DNA from: JBDSZL01 sp039925145
GTDB lineage: Bacteria > Acidobacteriota > Vicinamibacteria > Vicinamibacterales > SCN-69-37
Length of the DNA: 42,172 nucleotides
Reading direction: 5' to 3'
NCBI GenBank assembly: GCA_039925145.1
Contig: JBDSZL010000057.1
Span: forward strand, 1-42,172
Below the pieces are notes generated by a model. That model was not told the origin of the DNA and searched no databases. It was given only the letters and a program-made list of their open reading frames with translations. Numbering within the stretch: position 1 is the stretch's first letter; every line of letters starts with the position of its first letter. This document shows positions 7,805 to 16,153 of the stretch, in pieces. A program made the translations under genes and the position numbers.

Positions 7805-9027
7805 TGCACCTGTTCTTCGAAGCGGTCACGATCGCCCTGCAGGCCGTCTGGGCGAACAAGCTGCGGTCGTTTCTCACAGTCATCGGCAACATCGTGGCGG
7901 TGACGTCGATCATCGCTGTCGTGTCGCTCGTCCAGGGTCTCAACGCGTCTGTCGAAGAGATCATCCAGTCGCAGTTCGCCGCAGACGCGTTCTCGATTCA
8001 GCGTCGCGGGATCACCACCACCGAAGACGAATTGCTGGCGGCGGAGAGCAACCCGCGCGTGACGCTCGACGACGCCCGGGCGCTGCGAGACTACGGGTCG
8101 TCCATCGGGTTCGTGATGGCGGAAGCGCGCAACTCGGCCCAGGTGAAGTTTCGCAGCGAGTCACTCGACAGCATCAGCGTCCGCGGCGTCACCCGCGAGT
8201 ACAACACGCTGCCGTCGACGACGATCGAGCGCGGCCGCGCCATCACCCCGGCCGAATACGACGCCGGCCGGCCGGTCGCGGTCATCGGGTTCGACACCGC
8301 CGACCGGCTGTTCGGGCCGCTCGATCCACTCGACAAGCTCATCACGGTGGCGGGAGTACACGTCCGTGTCGTGGGCGTGGGGCCCAAGAAGGGCGCGCTC
8401 CTCGGCCAGTCGCAGGACGAATGGCTGGTGCTGCCGCTGCTGGCCTATCAGCACATCTACGGGTCGCGCCAGTCGCTGGAGCTCACGGTACGGCCCACGA
8501 CGCCGAGCCTGGTGGCTCAGGCGATGGACGAGGCGCGCGTGGCCCTGCGCGTCCAGCGCCGTCTCCGTCCCAAGGAGCGCGACAACTTCGGGCTGCTGAC
8601 GTCCTCCACCTTTCTCGATCTCTACAGCCGCGCGACATCGGGCATCTTCGCCATCCTGATTGGCGTGGTGAGCCTGTCGCTCGTGGTTGGTGGCATCGTC
8701 ATCATGAACATCATGCTGATGGTCGTGAGCGAACGGACGCGCGAGATTGGTCTGCGCAAATCGCTCGGCGCCCGGCGGCGCGACATCCTGTGGCAGATCC
8801 TGACCGAGTCGATCACGTTGTCGACCTTCGGCGGCCTGATCGGCACGTTGCTCGGCTTTGCCGTCGCATGGGGCATCAGCAAGGTCAGTCCGCTGCCGGC
8901 GATCGTGGAACAGTGGTCGGTCGTGCTCGGGATTTCGATGACCGCGATCGTCGGACTTGGATTCGGCATCTACCCCGCGATGCGTGCCGCATCGCTCGAC
9001 CCCATCGAAGCGCTGAGGCGCGAATAG
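7804..9027 (+). CDS. MacB/FtsX-type ABC transporter permease 1
   Basis: 407 residues with the MacB layout: an N-terminal membrane helix (about 20-45, following WANKLRSFLTV), a large periplasmic domain (about 48-275), and three C-terminal membrane helices. Between the second and third helices is the conserved cytoplasmic coupling sequence ERTREIGLRKSLGA, and the protein ends DPIEALRRE. This domain order is typical of mechanotransmission ABC permeases that work with a periplasmic adaptor rather than moving substrate through the membrane. There is no ATP-binding domain in the protein, so an ATPase must be encoded elsewhere. Translation is coupled to the adaptor gene, and the second permease starts 3 bp after its stop. 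Confidence 0.9.
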   Translation: MHLFFEAVTIALQAVWANKLRSFLTVIGNIVAVTSIIAVVSLVQGLNASVEEIIQSQFAADAFSIQRRGITTTEDELLAAESNPRVTLDDARALRDYGSSIGFVMAEARNSAQVKFRSESLDSISVRGVTREYNTLPSTTIERGRAITPAEYDAGRPVAVIGFDTADRLFGPLDPLDKLITVAGVHVRVVGVGPKKGALLGQSQDEWLVLPLLAYQHIYGSRQSLELTVRPTTPSLVAQAMDEARVALRVQRRLRPKERDNFGLLTSSTFLDLYSRATSGIFAILIGVVSLSLVVGGIVIMNIMLMVVSERTREIGLRKSLGARRRDILWQILTESITLSTFGGLIGTLLGFAVAWGISKVSPLPAIVEQWSVVLGISMTAIVGLGFGIYPAMRAASLDPIEALRRE

Positions 9028-9030
9028 CAC

Positions 9031-10314
9031 ATGCGGTCCGGCCTGTTCGGTGAAATCATCTCGATGTCGTGGGACACGGTCCGCGGCAACAAGCTGCGGT
9101 CCTTCCTCACGGTGCTCGGCATCGTCATCGGCATTACATCCATCGTCGGGATGACCGCGCTCATTCGCGGCTTCGACCAGTCTTTCCGCGATCTGATCAA
9201 AGGACTTGGCCCCGACACGATCTACGTGACCAAGATGTCGGCGGTGAGCATGTCATCGGGCAAGTCTTTTCAGGAACTGCTCAAACGACCAAATATCGTC
9301 CCCGCCGACGCCGACGCGATCGAACGCAATGCTTCTTCGATCAACGTGGTCGACATCACGCTGGGGAGTGGCGGCCCGGGCAGCCAGTCGGCACGCATCT
9401 ACTACGGTAACCAGCGCACGAAGCAGGTGGCCGTGTTCGGCACGACCGAACGCTGGCCGTTTGCCGTGCAACTGGCGATCGAGACCGGACGCTTTTTCAC
9501 CGCCGGCGAAGTGCAGCGCCGCAACCGCGTGGTGGTGCTCGGCCAGACGATCGTGCAGGCGCTGTTCTCCAATCTGGATCCGATCGACAAGCACGTGCGC
9601 ATCGGCTTCGAGGAGTACACGGTCATCGGGACGATGGCAAAGCGGCCGAGCCCGGGAGGCTTCAATATCGGGGCCGATGATTTCGTGGTGCTCCCGTTCA
9701 CGACCTACGCCAAGCAGTACGGCATCAAGGTGGACGCACGGGCGCGCGGCGAGACGCGTCCGGTGATGATCGCCGCGGTGCCACGCGAGGGCGTGAGCCG
9801 TGACGACGCGATGGTGGAGGTCGAGCAGGTGATGCGCATTCGCCACGGCCTGCGGCTCGACGAGCCGAACGACTTCGATCTGGTGACACAAGACGCCTTC
9901 CTCGCGCTCTGGGATCAGATCAGCAGCGCGACATTCCTGGCGCTCGTCGTCCTCTCGTCGATTGCCTTGATGGTTGGCGGTATCGGGGTCATGAGCATCA
10001 TGACGATCAGCGTCACCGAGCGGACGCGCGAGATCGGAGTGCGCAAGGCCCTTGGGGCCCGGCGGATCGAGATTCTCTGGCAGTTCCTCATCGAGGCGAT
10101 CTTCCTCACGTCGACCGGGGGCGTTCTGGGGGTGATCTTCGGCACGCTGATTGGCGTGGGGGTGCACTGGTTGAGCGGGTTCCCAATTTCGCTGCCCTGG
10201 TGGTCGTTCGCCATCGGGGTCGGGTTTTCCGCCACGGTCGGCCTCGTGTTCGGCACGATTCCCGCCATTCGCGCATCGCGGCTCGATCCCATCGAAGCGC
10301 TGCGGTACGAGTAG
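9031..10314 (+). CDS. MacB/FtsX-type ABC transporter permease 2
   Basis: 427 residues, same architecture as the preceding permease: first helix about 20-45 (after RGNKLRSFLTVLG), periplasmic domain about 50-300, then three helices with ERTREIGVRKALGA in the coupling loop and a DPIEALRYE end. The two permeases are paralogues and could form the heterodimer of one transporter. The gene ends at 10314, and the next gene on the strand (10408) encodes an unrelated translation factor, so the cassette closes without an ATPase gene. The 93-bp gap after it shows no clear terminator. Confidence 0.9.
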   Translation: MRSGLFGEIISMSWDTVRGNKLRSFLTVLGIVIGITSIVGMTALIRGFDQSFRDLIKGLGPDTIYVTKMSAVSMSSGKSFQELLKRPNIVPADADAIERNASSINVVDITLGSGGPGSQSARIYYGNQRTKQVAVFGTTERWPFAVQLAIETGRFFTAGEVQRRNRVVVLGQTIVQALFSNLDPIDKHVRIGFEEYTVIGTMAKRPSPGGFNIGADDFVVLPFTTYAKQYGIKVDARARGETRPVMIAAVPREGVSRDDAMVEVEQVMRIRHGLRLDEPNDFDLVTQDAFLALWDQISSATFLALVVLSSIALMVGGIGVMSIMTISVTERTREIGVRKALGARRIEILWQFLIEAIFLTSTGGVLGVIFGTLIGVGVHWLSGFPISLPWWSFAIGVGFSATVGLVFGTIPAIRASRLDPIEALRYE

Positions 10315-10407
10315 ACGGGCGCCGGCCTGCACGCCCCTTATAGCGGCTTCGTCTTTGGCGGGGTTGCCTGACTCCTGTATTCTTCGGCCTATCGGAGGGT
10401 TGCCCCA

Positions 10408-12504
10408 ATGAAGGTCTTCGACGCAGCAGCGATACGCAACGTGGCGCTGGTCGGACACAGCGGCGCGGGCAAGACGCAGCTGGCCTCGGCGCTCCTGTAC
10501 GCTGCGGGTGCCGTGAACCGGCTGGGCAAGGTGGACGACGGGACCACCGTGACCGATTACGACGAAGAAGCTGTCGCGCGCAAACACACCCTCTCGTCCG
10601 CCCTCGCCTGGGCCGAGTGGAGCCGCTGCAAGATCAACATCATCGACACGCCAGGCGCCGGCAACTTCATCAGCGAAGCTCGTGCCGCGCTGCATGTCGT
10701 CGACGCGGCCGTCGTCGTAGTCGATAGTGTGTCAGGCGTGCAGGTCTCGACCGAAAAGACCTGGGCGACGGCCGATGAACTGCACCTCCCGCGGCTGATC
10801 GTGTGCAACCGGATGGACCGCGATCGCGCGAGCCTGAGTCGGACGCTCGAGTCGATGCGCGGCGCCCTGCACCGATCGTGCGTCCCGGTCCAGCTGCCGC
10901 TCGGCGAGGCACAGGACTTCGCGGGCGTCGTAGACCTGGTCGGCATGCGCGCATACTCCTTCGACCGGGACGGCGCCGGCAAGCTCGCTGAAATCTCGAT
11001 ACCCGACGCCATTCAGCCAGACGCGCAGACCGCCCGCGAGGCGCTCATCGAGGCGGTCGCCGAGGCCGACGATGCGCTGATGGAGCGGTTCTTCGAGACG
11101 GGCACGCTCACCCAGGAAGAGCTCACGGCGGGGCTGGCGCGGGCGATTCGAGGCGCCGTGCTCTTTCCCGTCTTCTGCGCATCCGGACTTCACAACATCG
11201 GTATTCAACCGCTCGCTGACGCGATCGTGACGTACGTACCGTCGCCCGCCGACCGTGCCTTTCCCGGTCTCGACGCCTCTGGCGCGGCAACGGTGCGTCA
11301 GGCCAAGGATGACAGTCCGCTCCTGGTGTGGGTCTGGAAGACCATTGCGGATCAGTTTGCCGGACGCGTCTCGCTGTTTCGCGTGGTCTCAGGCGTGGTG
11401 ACGTCGGACAGCAGCGTGCGCAATCTCACACGCGACGCAGAAGAACGGCTCGGCCACCTCCTGGTGCTGCAAGGTAAGACGCAGTCGCAGGTCGCGCAAC
11501 TCCATGCGGGCGATCTGGGAGCCGTGGCAAAGCTGAAGGACACCCATACCGGCGACACGCTCGGACAGCGCGACGCGGCGTTTCGCCTGGCTCCGCTGCA
11601 ATTCCCGACGCCCGTGCTCGCCTACGCGATCGCGCCGAAGAGCCGGGCCGACGAGGACAAGATCGGTCCGGCCATCCAGCGCCTTCGCGAGGAAGATCCA
11701 TCGCTCGGCTACTCGCGCGATCCCCAGACACACGATCTACTGCTCGCCGGACAGGGCCAACAGCACATCGAAGTGGCGGTCGCAAAGTTGCGGCGACGGT
11801 TCGGCGTCGAAGTCACGCTCAAGCCGCCGCACATTCCCTACCGGGAGACCATTACGGCCAAGGTCGAGGCCCACGGACGTCACAAGAAGCAGACGGGTGG
11901 ACACGGCCAGTTCGGCGACTGCAAGATCCGGATGGAGCCGCTCGCGCGCGGGAGCGAGTTCGAGTTCGTCGACGACCTCTTCGGAGGCGCCATCCCGCGG
12001 CAGTTCGTGCCCGCCGTCGAAAAGGGGATTCAGGAAGCGCGTCTGCGCGGCTACCTGGCAGGCTATCCGGTCGTGGACTTCCGGGTGACGGTATTCGACG
12101 GCTCGTATCACGACGTGGATTCGAACGAGCTCTCGTTCAAGATGGCGGGCCGGCTGGCGTTCAAAGATGCCATGTCGCGCGCGCGCCCGACGCTGCTCGA
12201 GCCGGTGATGAACGTCGAGGTGCAGGCGCCCTCAGACTACGCCGGCGATCTGATGGGCGATCTGAACTCCAGACGAGGTCGCATCTCCGGCATGGACACA
12301 CGAGGCGGCGCGACGGTGATCAAAGCGCTCGTGCCGATGGCTGAGATGTTGGCCTATGAACAGACCCTCACATCACAGACGGGAGGCCGGGGGGCGTATT
12401 TCATGGAGCTGTCGCATTACGACGAGGTGCCAGCGCACCTGCATGCGAAGATCGTGGCTGCCGCAAAGGCCGAGCACGGAGAAGTGAAAGAAGAAGAGGA
12501 ATGA
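10408..12504 (+). CDS. EF-G-like GTPase (EF-G2/FusA2 type paralogue)
   Basis: 698 residues with the five-domain layout of EF-G: GTPase domain (about 8-280), beta-barrel (about 300-390), and domains III-V, with domain IV recognisable by HKKQTGGHGQFGDCKI and DGSYHDVDSNELSFKMA. The P-loop is GHSGAGKT (16-23). Three conserved GTPase positions are altered. Switch I has RKHT (58-61) where canonical EF-G has RGIT. Switch II has DTPGAGNF, so the catalytic His is Ala84. The guanine-specificity motif reads NRMD (134-137) instead of NKMD. It belongs with the auxiliary EF-G paralogues of uncertain function; the canonical fusA is at 30118-32226. A strong GGAGG lies about 9 bp before the ATG. Confidence 0.85.
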   Translation: MKVFDAAAIRNVALVGHSGAGKTQLASALLYAAGAVNRLGKVDDGTTVTDYDEEAVARKHTLSSALAWAEWSRCKINIIDTPGAGNFISEARAALHVVDAAVVVVDSVSGVQVSTEKTWATADELHLPRLIVCNRMDRDRASLSRTLESMRGALHRSCVPVQLPLGEAQDFAGVVDLVGMRAYSFDRDGAGKLAEISIPDAIQPDAQTAREALIEAVAEADDALMERFFETGTLTQEELTAGLARAIRGAVLFPVFCASGLHNIGIQPLADAIVTYVPSPADRAFPGLDASGAATVRQAKDDSPLLVWVWKTIADQFAGRVSLFRVVSGVVTSDSSVRNLTRDAEERLGHLLVLQGKTQSQVAQLHAGDLGAVAKLKDTHTGDTLGQRDAAFRLAPLQFPTPVLAYAIAPKSRADEDKIGPAIQRLREEDPSLGYSRDPQTHDLLLAGQGQQHIEVAVAKLRRRFGVEVTLKPPHIPYRETITAKVEAHGRHKKQTGGHGQFGDCKIRMEPLARGSEFEFVDDLFGGAIPRQFVPAVEKGIQEARLRGYLAGYPVVDFRVTVFDGSYHDVDSNELSFKMAGRLAFKDAMSRARPTLLEPVMNVEVQAPSDYAGDLMGDLNSRRGRISGMDTRGGATVIKALVPMAEMLAYEQTLTSQTGGRGAYFMELSHYDEVPAHLHAKIVAAAKAEHGEVKEEEE

Positions 12505-12506
12505 AG

Positions 12507-13646
12507 ATGCGACCGAGCCGGACACCGGCCAGCAGTGTCACCCGGCTTGCGATCCTTGCCGCCACGGTGGCCCTGGCCGGAGCCCTGGTGCGCGGCCAGC
12601 CCCAGGAACCGGTGGTGCCCGCGCAATCCTTCCAGGAGTTCCTTGAAGGCGTACGCGTGGAAGCGCGCAGTCTCGGACTCAGGGAAGAGACGCTCGACGC
12701 GGCTCTCAACACCCTGACGCCGGAGCCGGTGGTCGTGTCGCGGGACCGCACACAGCCCGAAACCGTTCAAAGTCTCGACGACTACGTCGCGCAGCGGCTT
12801 TCGACCAGGGTCATCGCCTCCGCGCGTGACATGGCGCGAAAGCACCACGACCTGCTCGACAAGGTGGAGGCGACCTATGGCGTGCCCGGTCCCCTGATGA
12901 TCGCGATCTGGGGCCTCGAGTCGAACTTCGGCCGATTCACCGGCAGTTACCCCACGATTCGCGCGCTCGCGACCCTCGCCTACGACAACCGGCGGCCACT
13001 GTTCCGCACGGAGCTACTGCACGCGCTGACGATGGTGGACCGCGGCGTGGCGCCGGGCGAGATGAAGGGCTCGTGGGCAGGGGCCATGGGACAGCCTCAG
13101 TTCATGCCGTCGAGCTTCCTCAAACACGCGGTCGACTTCGACGGTGACGGCCGCATCGATATCTGGTCGTCGACCGCCGACGTGTTCGGATCGATGGGGC
13201 AATACCTGCGCAATGCCGGATGGACTGCGGGACAGCGATGGGGCCGCGAAGTGATCGTCGCCCCGTCGGTGCTCGCCCGGATCGATCGGGAGATGGCGAT
13301 GCGCACCGCCGGCTGCCGTGCGATTCGGGCACTGACGGTCGCCAGGCCGCTCAGCGACTGGCAGGCGATCGGTGTCCGTCTGCCAGGCCGCGCCCCACTG
13401 CCCACTTCGCCCATCGCCGCGTCGCTCGTGCGCGGCCAGCAGCGATTCTTCCTGGCCTACCCGAACTACGAAGCGCTGCTCGACTACAACTGCTCGAACT
13501 CGTACGCCGTCGCCGCCGGGATGCTGTCAGACCGCATCGGTGCGGCCGCCCCTGCCGATCGCCCGGCGACTGGTCAGCGAGTCCCAGCGCGCTCGAAAGC
13601 GACGACGAAATCCAGGGCGCCGCGCCCGAGCCGGACTCGCCGGTAG
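12507..13646 (+). CDS. MltB-family lytic murein transglycosylase
   Basis: 379 residues. I chose the ATG at 12507 over the one at 12501 because AGAGGA ends 6 bp upstream of it, whereas it abuts the other; either start leaves a signal peptide (hydrophobic about 11-28, then GQPQEP). The catalytic domain has the SLT_2 signature IAIWGLESNFGRF with catalytic Glu138, then the segment matching MltB (AGAMGQPQFMPSSF) and an Asp-rich loop (VDFDGDGRIDIW). The C-terminal part ends with the typical YNCSNSYA stretch and a basic Arg/Pro-rich tail. The enzyme cleaves peptidoglycan glycan strands in the periplasm, forming anhydro-muramyl ends. The gene begins within a few bases of the EF-G paralogue's stop, so the pair is probably co-translated. 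Confidence 0.88.
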   Translation: MRPSRTPASSVTRLAILAATVALAGALVRGQPQEPVVPAQSFQEFLEGVRVEARSLGLREETLDAALNTLTPEPVVVSRDRTQPETVQSLDDYVAQRLSTRVIASARDMARKHHDLLDKVEATYGVPGPLMIAIWGLESNFGRFTGSYPTIRALATLAYDNRRPLFRTELLHALTMVDRGVAPGEMKGSWAGAMGQPQFMPSSFLKHAVDFDGDGRIDIWSSTADVFGSMGQYLRNAGWTAGQRWGREVIVAPSVLARIDREMAMRTAGCRAIRALTVARPLSDWQAIGVRLPGRAPLPTSPIAASLVRGQQRFFLAYPNYEALLDYNCSNSYAVAAGMLSDRIGAAAPADRPATGQRVPARSKATTKSRAPRPSRTRR

Positions 13647-13663
13647 AGGGGCGCCCGTACAGC

Positions 13664-13693
13664 ACAGGAGCCCGCTGATGCGCGGGCTCCTGT
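13664..13693. terminator. Hairpin terminator between convergent genes
   Basis: Perfect 12-bp stem (ACAGGAGCCCGC / GCGGGCTCCTGT) around a 6-nt loop. It lies 18 bp after the lytic transglycosylase stop and 31 bp from the end of rplQ, which converges from the other side. A symmetric stem here can end transcripts from both directions. There is no long T-run on either strand. Confidence 0.7.
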
Positions 13694-13723
13694 CTTCGAA
13701 CGAGGTCTGGCTGCCGCGGTCGA

Positions 13724-14299
13724 TTACGATCCGCCAGCTTTCCGTGGAGTCGTGACCTTCTTGCCCACGCCCTTCGACGTGCGCGCGGGCTTCGCGGGCT
13801 TCTGATCCTGGTCGGACTTCTTGCGGCTCAGCGCCTCCCGAATCCGTCCACCGACGGTCTTCTTGGGCTTCACTGCCGCCGCTTTCGTCTTCTCATCCTG
13901 TGCGTTGGGGTCGTACTCACTTCCGAGGAGCTCGACCGCCGCCATCTCAGCACTGTCGCCACGGCGGTAGCCGAGACGCATCAGGCGCGTGTACCCGCCG
14001 GCGCGCCCGACATAGCGGGGTGCGATCGTGTCGAACAGCTTCTTGACCACCGTGCGATCGGGAATGTCGCGTGCCACCACGCGCCGCGCCGTTACGTGGC
14101 GTGAGCTGCCCTCGGGCGCGTCCAGACTCCGTTTGGCGACCGAGATGATCCGCTCGACGAACGGCCGCAACTCCTTGGCCTTCGGCACGGTCGTCTGGAT
14201 GTGCTCGTGCTGAATCAGATCGAGAGCCTGGTTACGAAGCATCGCCAGTCGATGCTCCGTGGTTCGGCCCAGTTTCCGGTATGCCACTCTGTGACGCAT
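13724..14299 (-). CDS. rplQ: Large-subunit ribosomal protein L17
   Basis: 191 residues. The first 125 or so are canonical L17 (MRHRVAYRKLGRTTEHRLAM, then RRGDSAEMAAVELL), which binds 23S rRNA near the exit tunnel. Residues from about 130 to the end form an extra Lys/Pro/Ala-rich tail not found in short L17 proteins, so the product is about 60 residues longer than the E. coli protein. It is the last gene of the ribosomal superoperon, 53 bp after rpoA, and is followed by the convergent terminator. Confidence 0.96.
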   Translation of the reverse strand: MRHRVAYRKLGRTTEHRLAMLRNQALDLIQHEHIQTTVPKAKELRPFVERIISVAKRSLDAPEGSSRHVTARRVVARDIPDRTVVKKLFDTIAPRYVGRAGGYTRLMRLGYRRGDSAEMAAVELLGSEYDPNAQDEKTKAAAVKPKKTVGGRIREALSRKKSDQDQKPAKPARTSKGVGKKVTTPRKAGGS

Positions 14300-14314
14300 G
14301 ATTGAGTCCTTCGT

Positions 14315-14344
14315 GTTTCGGCGGCCTGCGAGGCCTGCTGAAAC
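14315..14344 (-). other. Stem-loop in the rpoA-rplQ spacer
   Basis: Interrupted inverted repeat (GTTTC, GC, GGCC paired with GGCC, GC, GAAAC) of about 11 bp in the 53-bp spacer. It could protect or process the mRNA between the two genes. No T-run follows. Confidence 0.4.
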
Positions 14345-14352
14345 GGTCGTCC

Positions 14353-15327
14353 TTAGTCCTGAACGCCGTGTTCCAGCCGCATCCCGAGGCTGAGCCCCAT
14401 CGTGGCCAGAATGTCTTTGATCTCGTTCAGCGATTTGCGCCCGAAGTTCTTGGTCTTGAGCATCTCGCCTTCGGTCTTCTGCACGAGCTCGCGCAGCGTG
14501 CGGATGTTGGCGTTCTTCAGGCAGTTGTATGAGCGCACCGACAGCTCGAGCTCTTCAACACTCTTCTCGAGATGTTCGTTGACCGATGCCGACGCCGGAT
14601 CCGCGCCGCCATCGAGCGGCTGATCGGCCGCTTCGTCGAGGCCGACAAAGATGGTGAAGTGGTCGCGGATCAGCTTTGCCGCGAGCGACACCGCGTCGCG
14701 GGGCGTGACGGCGCCGTTGGTCCAGACCTCGAGCGTGAGCTTGTCGTAGTCGGTGGTCTGGCCGATACGGGCGGCTTCGACCACATAGTTCACCCGCTTG
14801 ACCGGCGAGTGGACGGAGTCGATGGGAATCCAGCCGATGCCCAGGTCTTCGTCGAAGTTCTTGTCGGCCGACACGTAGCCGCGGCCACGCTTGATGCGGA
14901 GCTCCATCTCGAGCCGCCCGCCTTCGCTGACGGTGGCAATGTGCGCTTCGGGATCGAGAATCTCGACGTCCGCGTCGGCCTCGATGTCCTTGGCCTTCAC
15001 TTCACCCGGCTTCATGGCGCGCACGGTCAGCGTTTTGGGCTGGTCGGTGTGTACCTTGATGGGGATCTGCTTCAGGTTGAGGATGATGTCCGTGGCATCT
15101 TCGACGACACCCTGAATGGGCGAGAACTCGTGGAGCACGCCTTCGATCTTGACCGCGGTTACCGCCGCGCCTTCGATCGACGACAGCAGCACGCGTCGCA
15201 TCGAGTTGCCGACCGTGGTCCCGAACCCGCGCTCGAACGGCTGAGCGTAAAACCGCCCAAACCGGTCTGTATGTGTTTCGCGCTCGGACTCGAGCCGCTT
15301 TGGCCGCTGAAAACCCTTCCACAACAT
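14353..15327 (-). CDS. rpoA: RNA polymerase alpha subunit
   Basis: 324 residues from the ATG at 15327 (MLWKGFQRPKRLE), preceded by AAAGGA at good spacing; the longer open frame upstream is not alpha-like. The N-terminal domain (about 1-230) contains GFGTTVGNSMRRVLLSS, the dimerisation and beta/beta-prime contact region. A flexible linker (about 235-250) precedes the C-terminal domain with NCLKNANIRTLRELV and NFGRKSLNEI, the helix-hairpin-helix surface for UP-element DNA and activators. It lies in the classical alpha-operon place after rpsD, but with a 141-bp spacer holding hairpins. Confidence 0.97.
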   Translation of the reverse strand: MLWKGFQRPKRLESERETHTDRFGRFYAQPFERGFGTTVGNSMRRVLLSSIEGAAVTAVKIEGVLHEFSPIQGVVEDATDIILNLKQIPIKVHTDQPKTLTVRAMKPGEVKAKDIEADADVEILDPEAHIATVSEGGRLEMELRIKRGRGYVSADKNFDEDLGIGWIPIDSVHSPVKRVNYVVEAARIGQTTDYDKLTLEVWTNGAVTPRDAVSLAAKLIRDHFTIFVGLDEAADQPLDGGADPASASVNEHLEKSVEELELSVRSYNCLKNANIRTLRELVQKTEGEMLKTKNFGRKSLNEIKDILATMGLSLGMRLEHGVQD

Positions 15328-15365
15328 TGTTGATGTCCTTTCGCCTGCAGCGCGTACCGCGCCGC

Positions 15366-15457
15366 CAGACCTGCAGTGTGTCACCGGCCTCCCGCCGCAG
15401 GTCTGAGAGCTGCGGGCCGGCAACTGGCCTCTCCGCGGGCCGGCGCCACGCGCCGGC
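15366..15457 (-). other. Two stem-loops in the rpsD-rpoA spacer
   Basis: The 141-bp spacer holds an inverted repeat CAGACCTGC (15366-15374) / GCAGGTCTG (15397-15405). It also holds a perfect 8-bp stem GCCGGCGC / GCGCCGGC with a 3-nt loop (15439-15457). The second lies just after the rpsD stop. They could lower or process read-through into rpoA. Confidence 0.5.
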
Positions 15458-15468
15458 TGACGGTTTGA

Positions 15469-16098
15469 CTACTTTGAATACAACTCGACGATCAGCTGCT
15501 CCTGGACCGGCAGGTTGATCTGTTCGCGCGACGGCAGCTGCGAGATCCGACCGGAGAAGCTGCCGGAATCGAAGGAAAGCCACTCGGGGATCCCCCGGCC
15601 CTTCACTTCTTCCATGGCGTGTCCAATCGTGGCGTTCTGCGCGCTCGTCCCGCGGACGGCGATCGTGTCGCCCTGCCGCAGGGCATAGGACGGGATGTCG
15701 ACCTTGCGGCCGTTCACCGTGAAGTGGCCGTGGCGCACGAGCTGCCGCGCCTGCGCCCGGGACGTCGCGAAGCCCAGACGGTAGACCACGTTGTCGAGCC
15801 GGCGTTCGAGCATCTGCAGCAGCAGTTCGCCCGTGATCCCCTTTTGCCGGTCGGCCGCCTCGAAGTACCGGCGGAACTGGTTCTCGAGGACGCCGTAGGT
15901 GCGCTTGACCTTCTGTTTCTCGCGCAGCTGCACGCCGTAGCCGACCATCTTCGCCTTGCGCGAACGGCCGTGCTGGCCGGGCGGCACGTTGCGCTTCTCG
16001 ATTGCGCACTTCTCGCTGTAGCAGCGCTCTCCCTTGAGGAAGAGCTTCATGCCCTCGCGCCGGCAGAGCCGGCAGACCGGACCGATATATCGAGCCAT
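15469..16098 (-). CDS. rpsD: Small-subunit ribosomal protein S4
   Basis: 209 residues. It begins MARYIGPVCRLCRREGMKLF and has four cysteines (the CRLC pair, then two within ERCYSEKCAIEKR). This is the zinc-binding form of the S4 N-terminus. The S4 RNA-binding domain lies at about 95-160 (LDNVVYRLGFATSRAQARQL). S4 is a primary 16S rRNA binder and in many bacteria represses its own operon. The gene is 55 bp after rpsK. Confidence 0.97.
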   Translation of the reverse strand: MARYIGPVCRLCRREGMKLFLKGERCYSEKCAIEKRNVPPGQHGRSRKAKMVGYGVQLREKQKVKRTYGVLENQFRRYFEAADRQKGITGELLLQMLERRLDNVVYRLGFATSRAQARQLVRHGHFTVNGRKVDIPSYALRQGDTIAVRGTSAQNATIGHAMEEVKGRGIPEWLSFDSGSFSGRISQLPSREQINLPVQEQLIVELYSK

Positions 16099-16153
16099 TA
16101 GTGACCTCTATCGAACGTCAACGTCGAACTTCTGATCTTCTGAACCGGGCGTA

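Noticed and set aside
14998..15423. Longer starts for rpoA, rpsK, rpsM, map, rplN, rplE, rpsS and rpsJ
   Set aside because: The upstream extensions overlap other genes or do not resemble the families; conserved N-termini with ribosome-binding sites or overlaps define the shorter starts.
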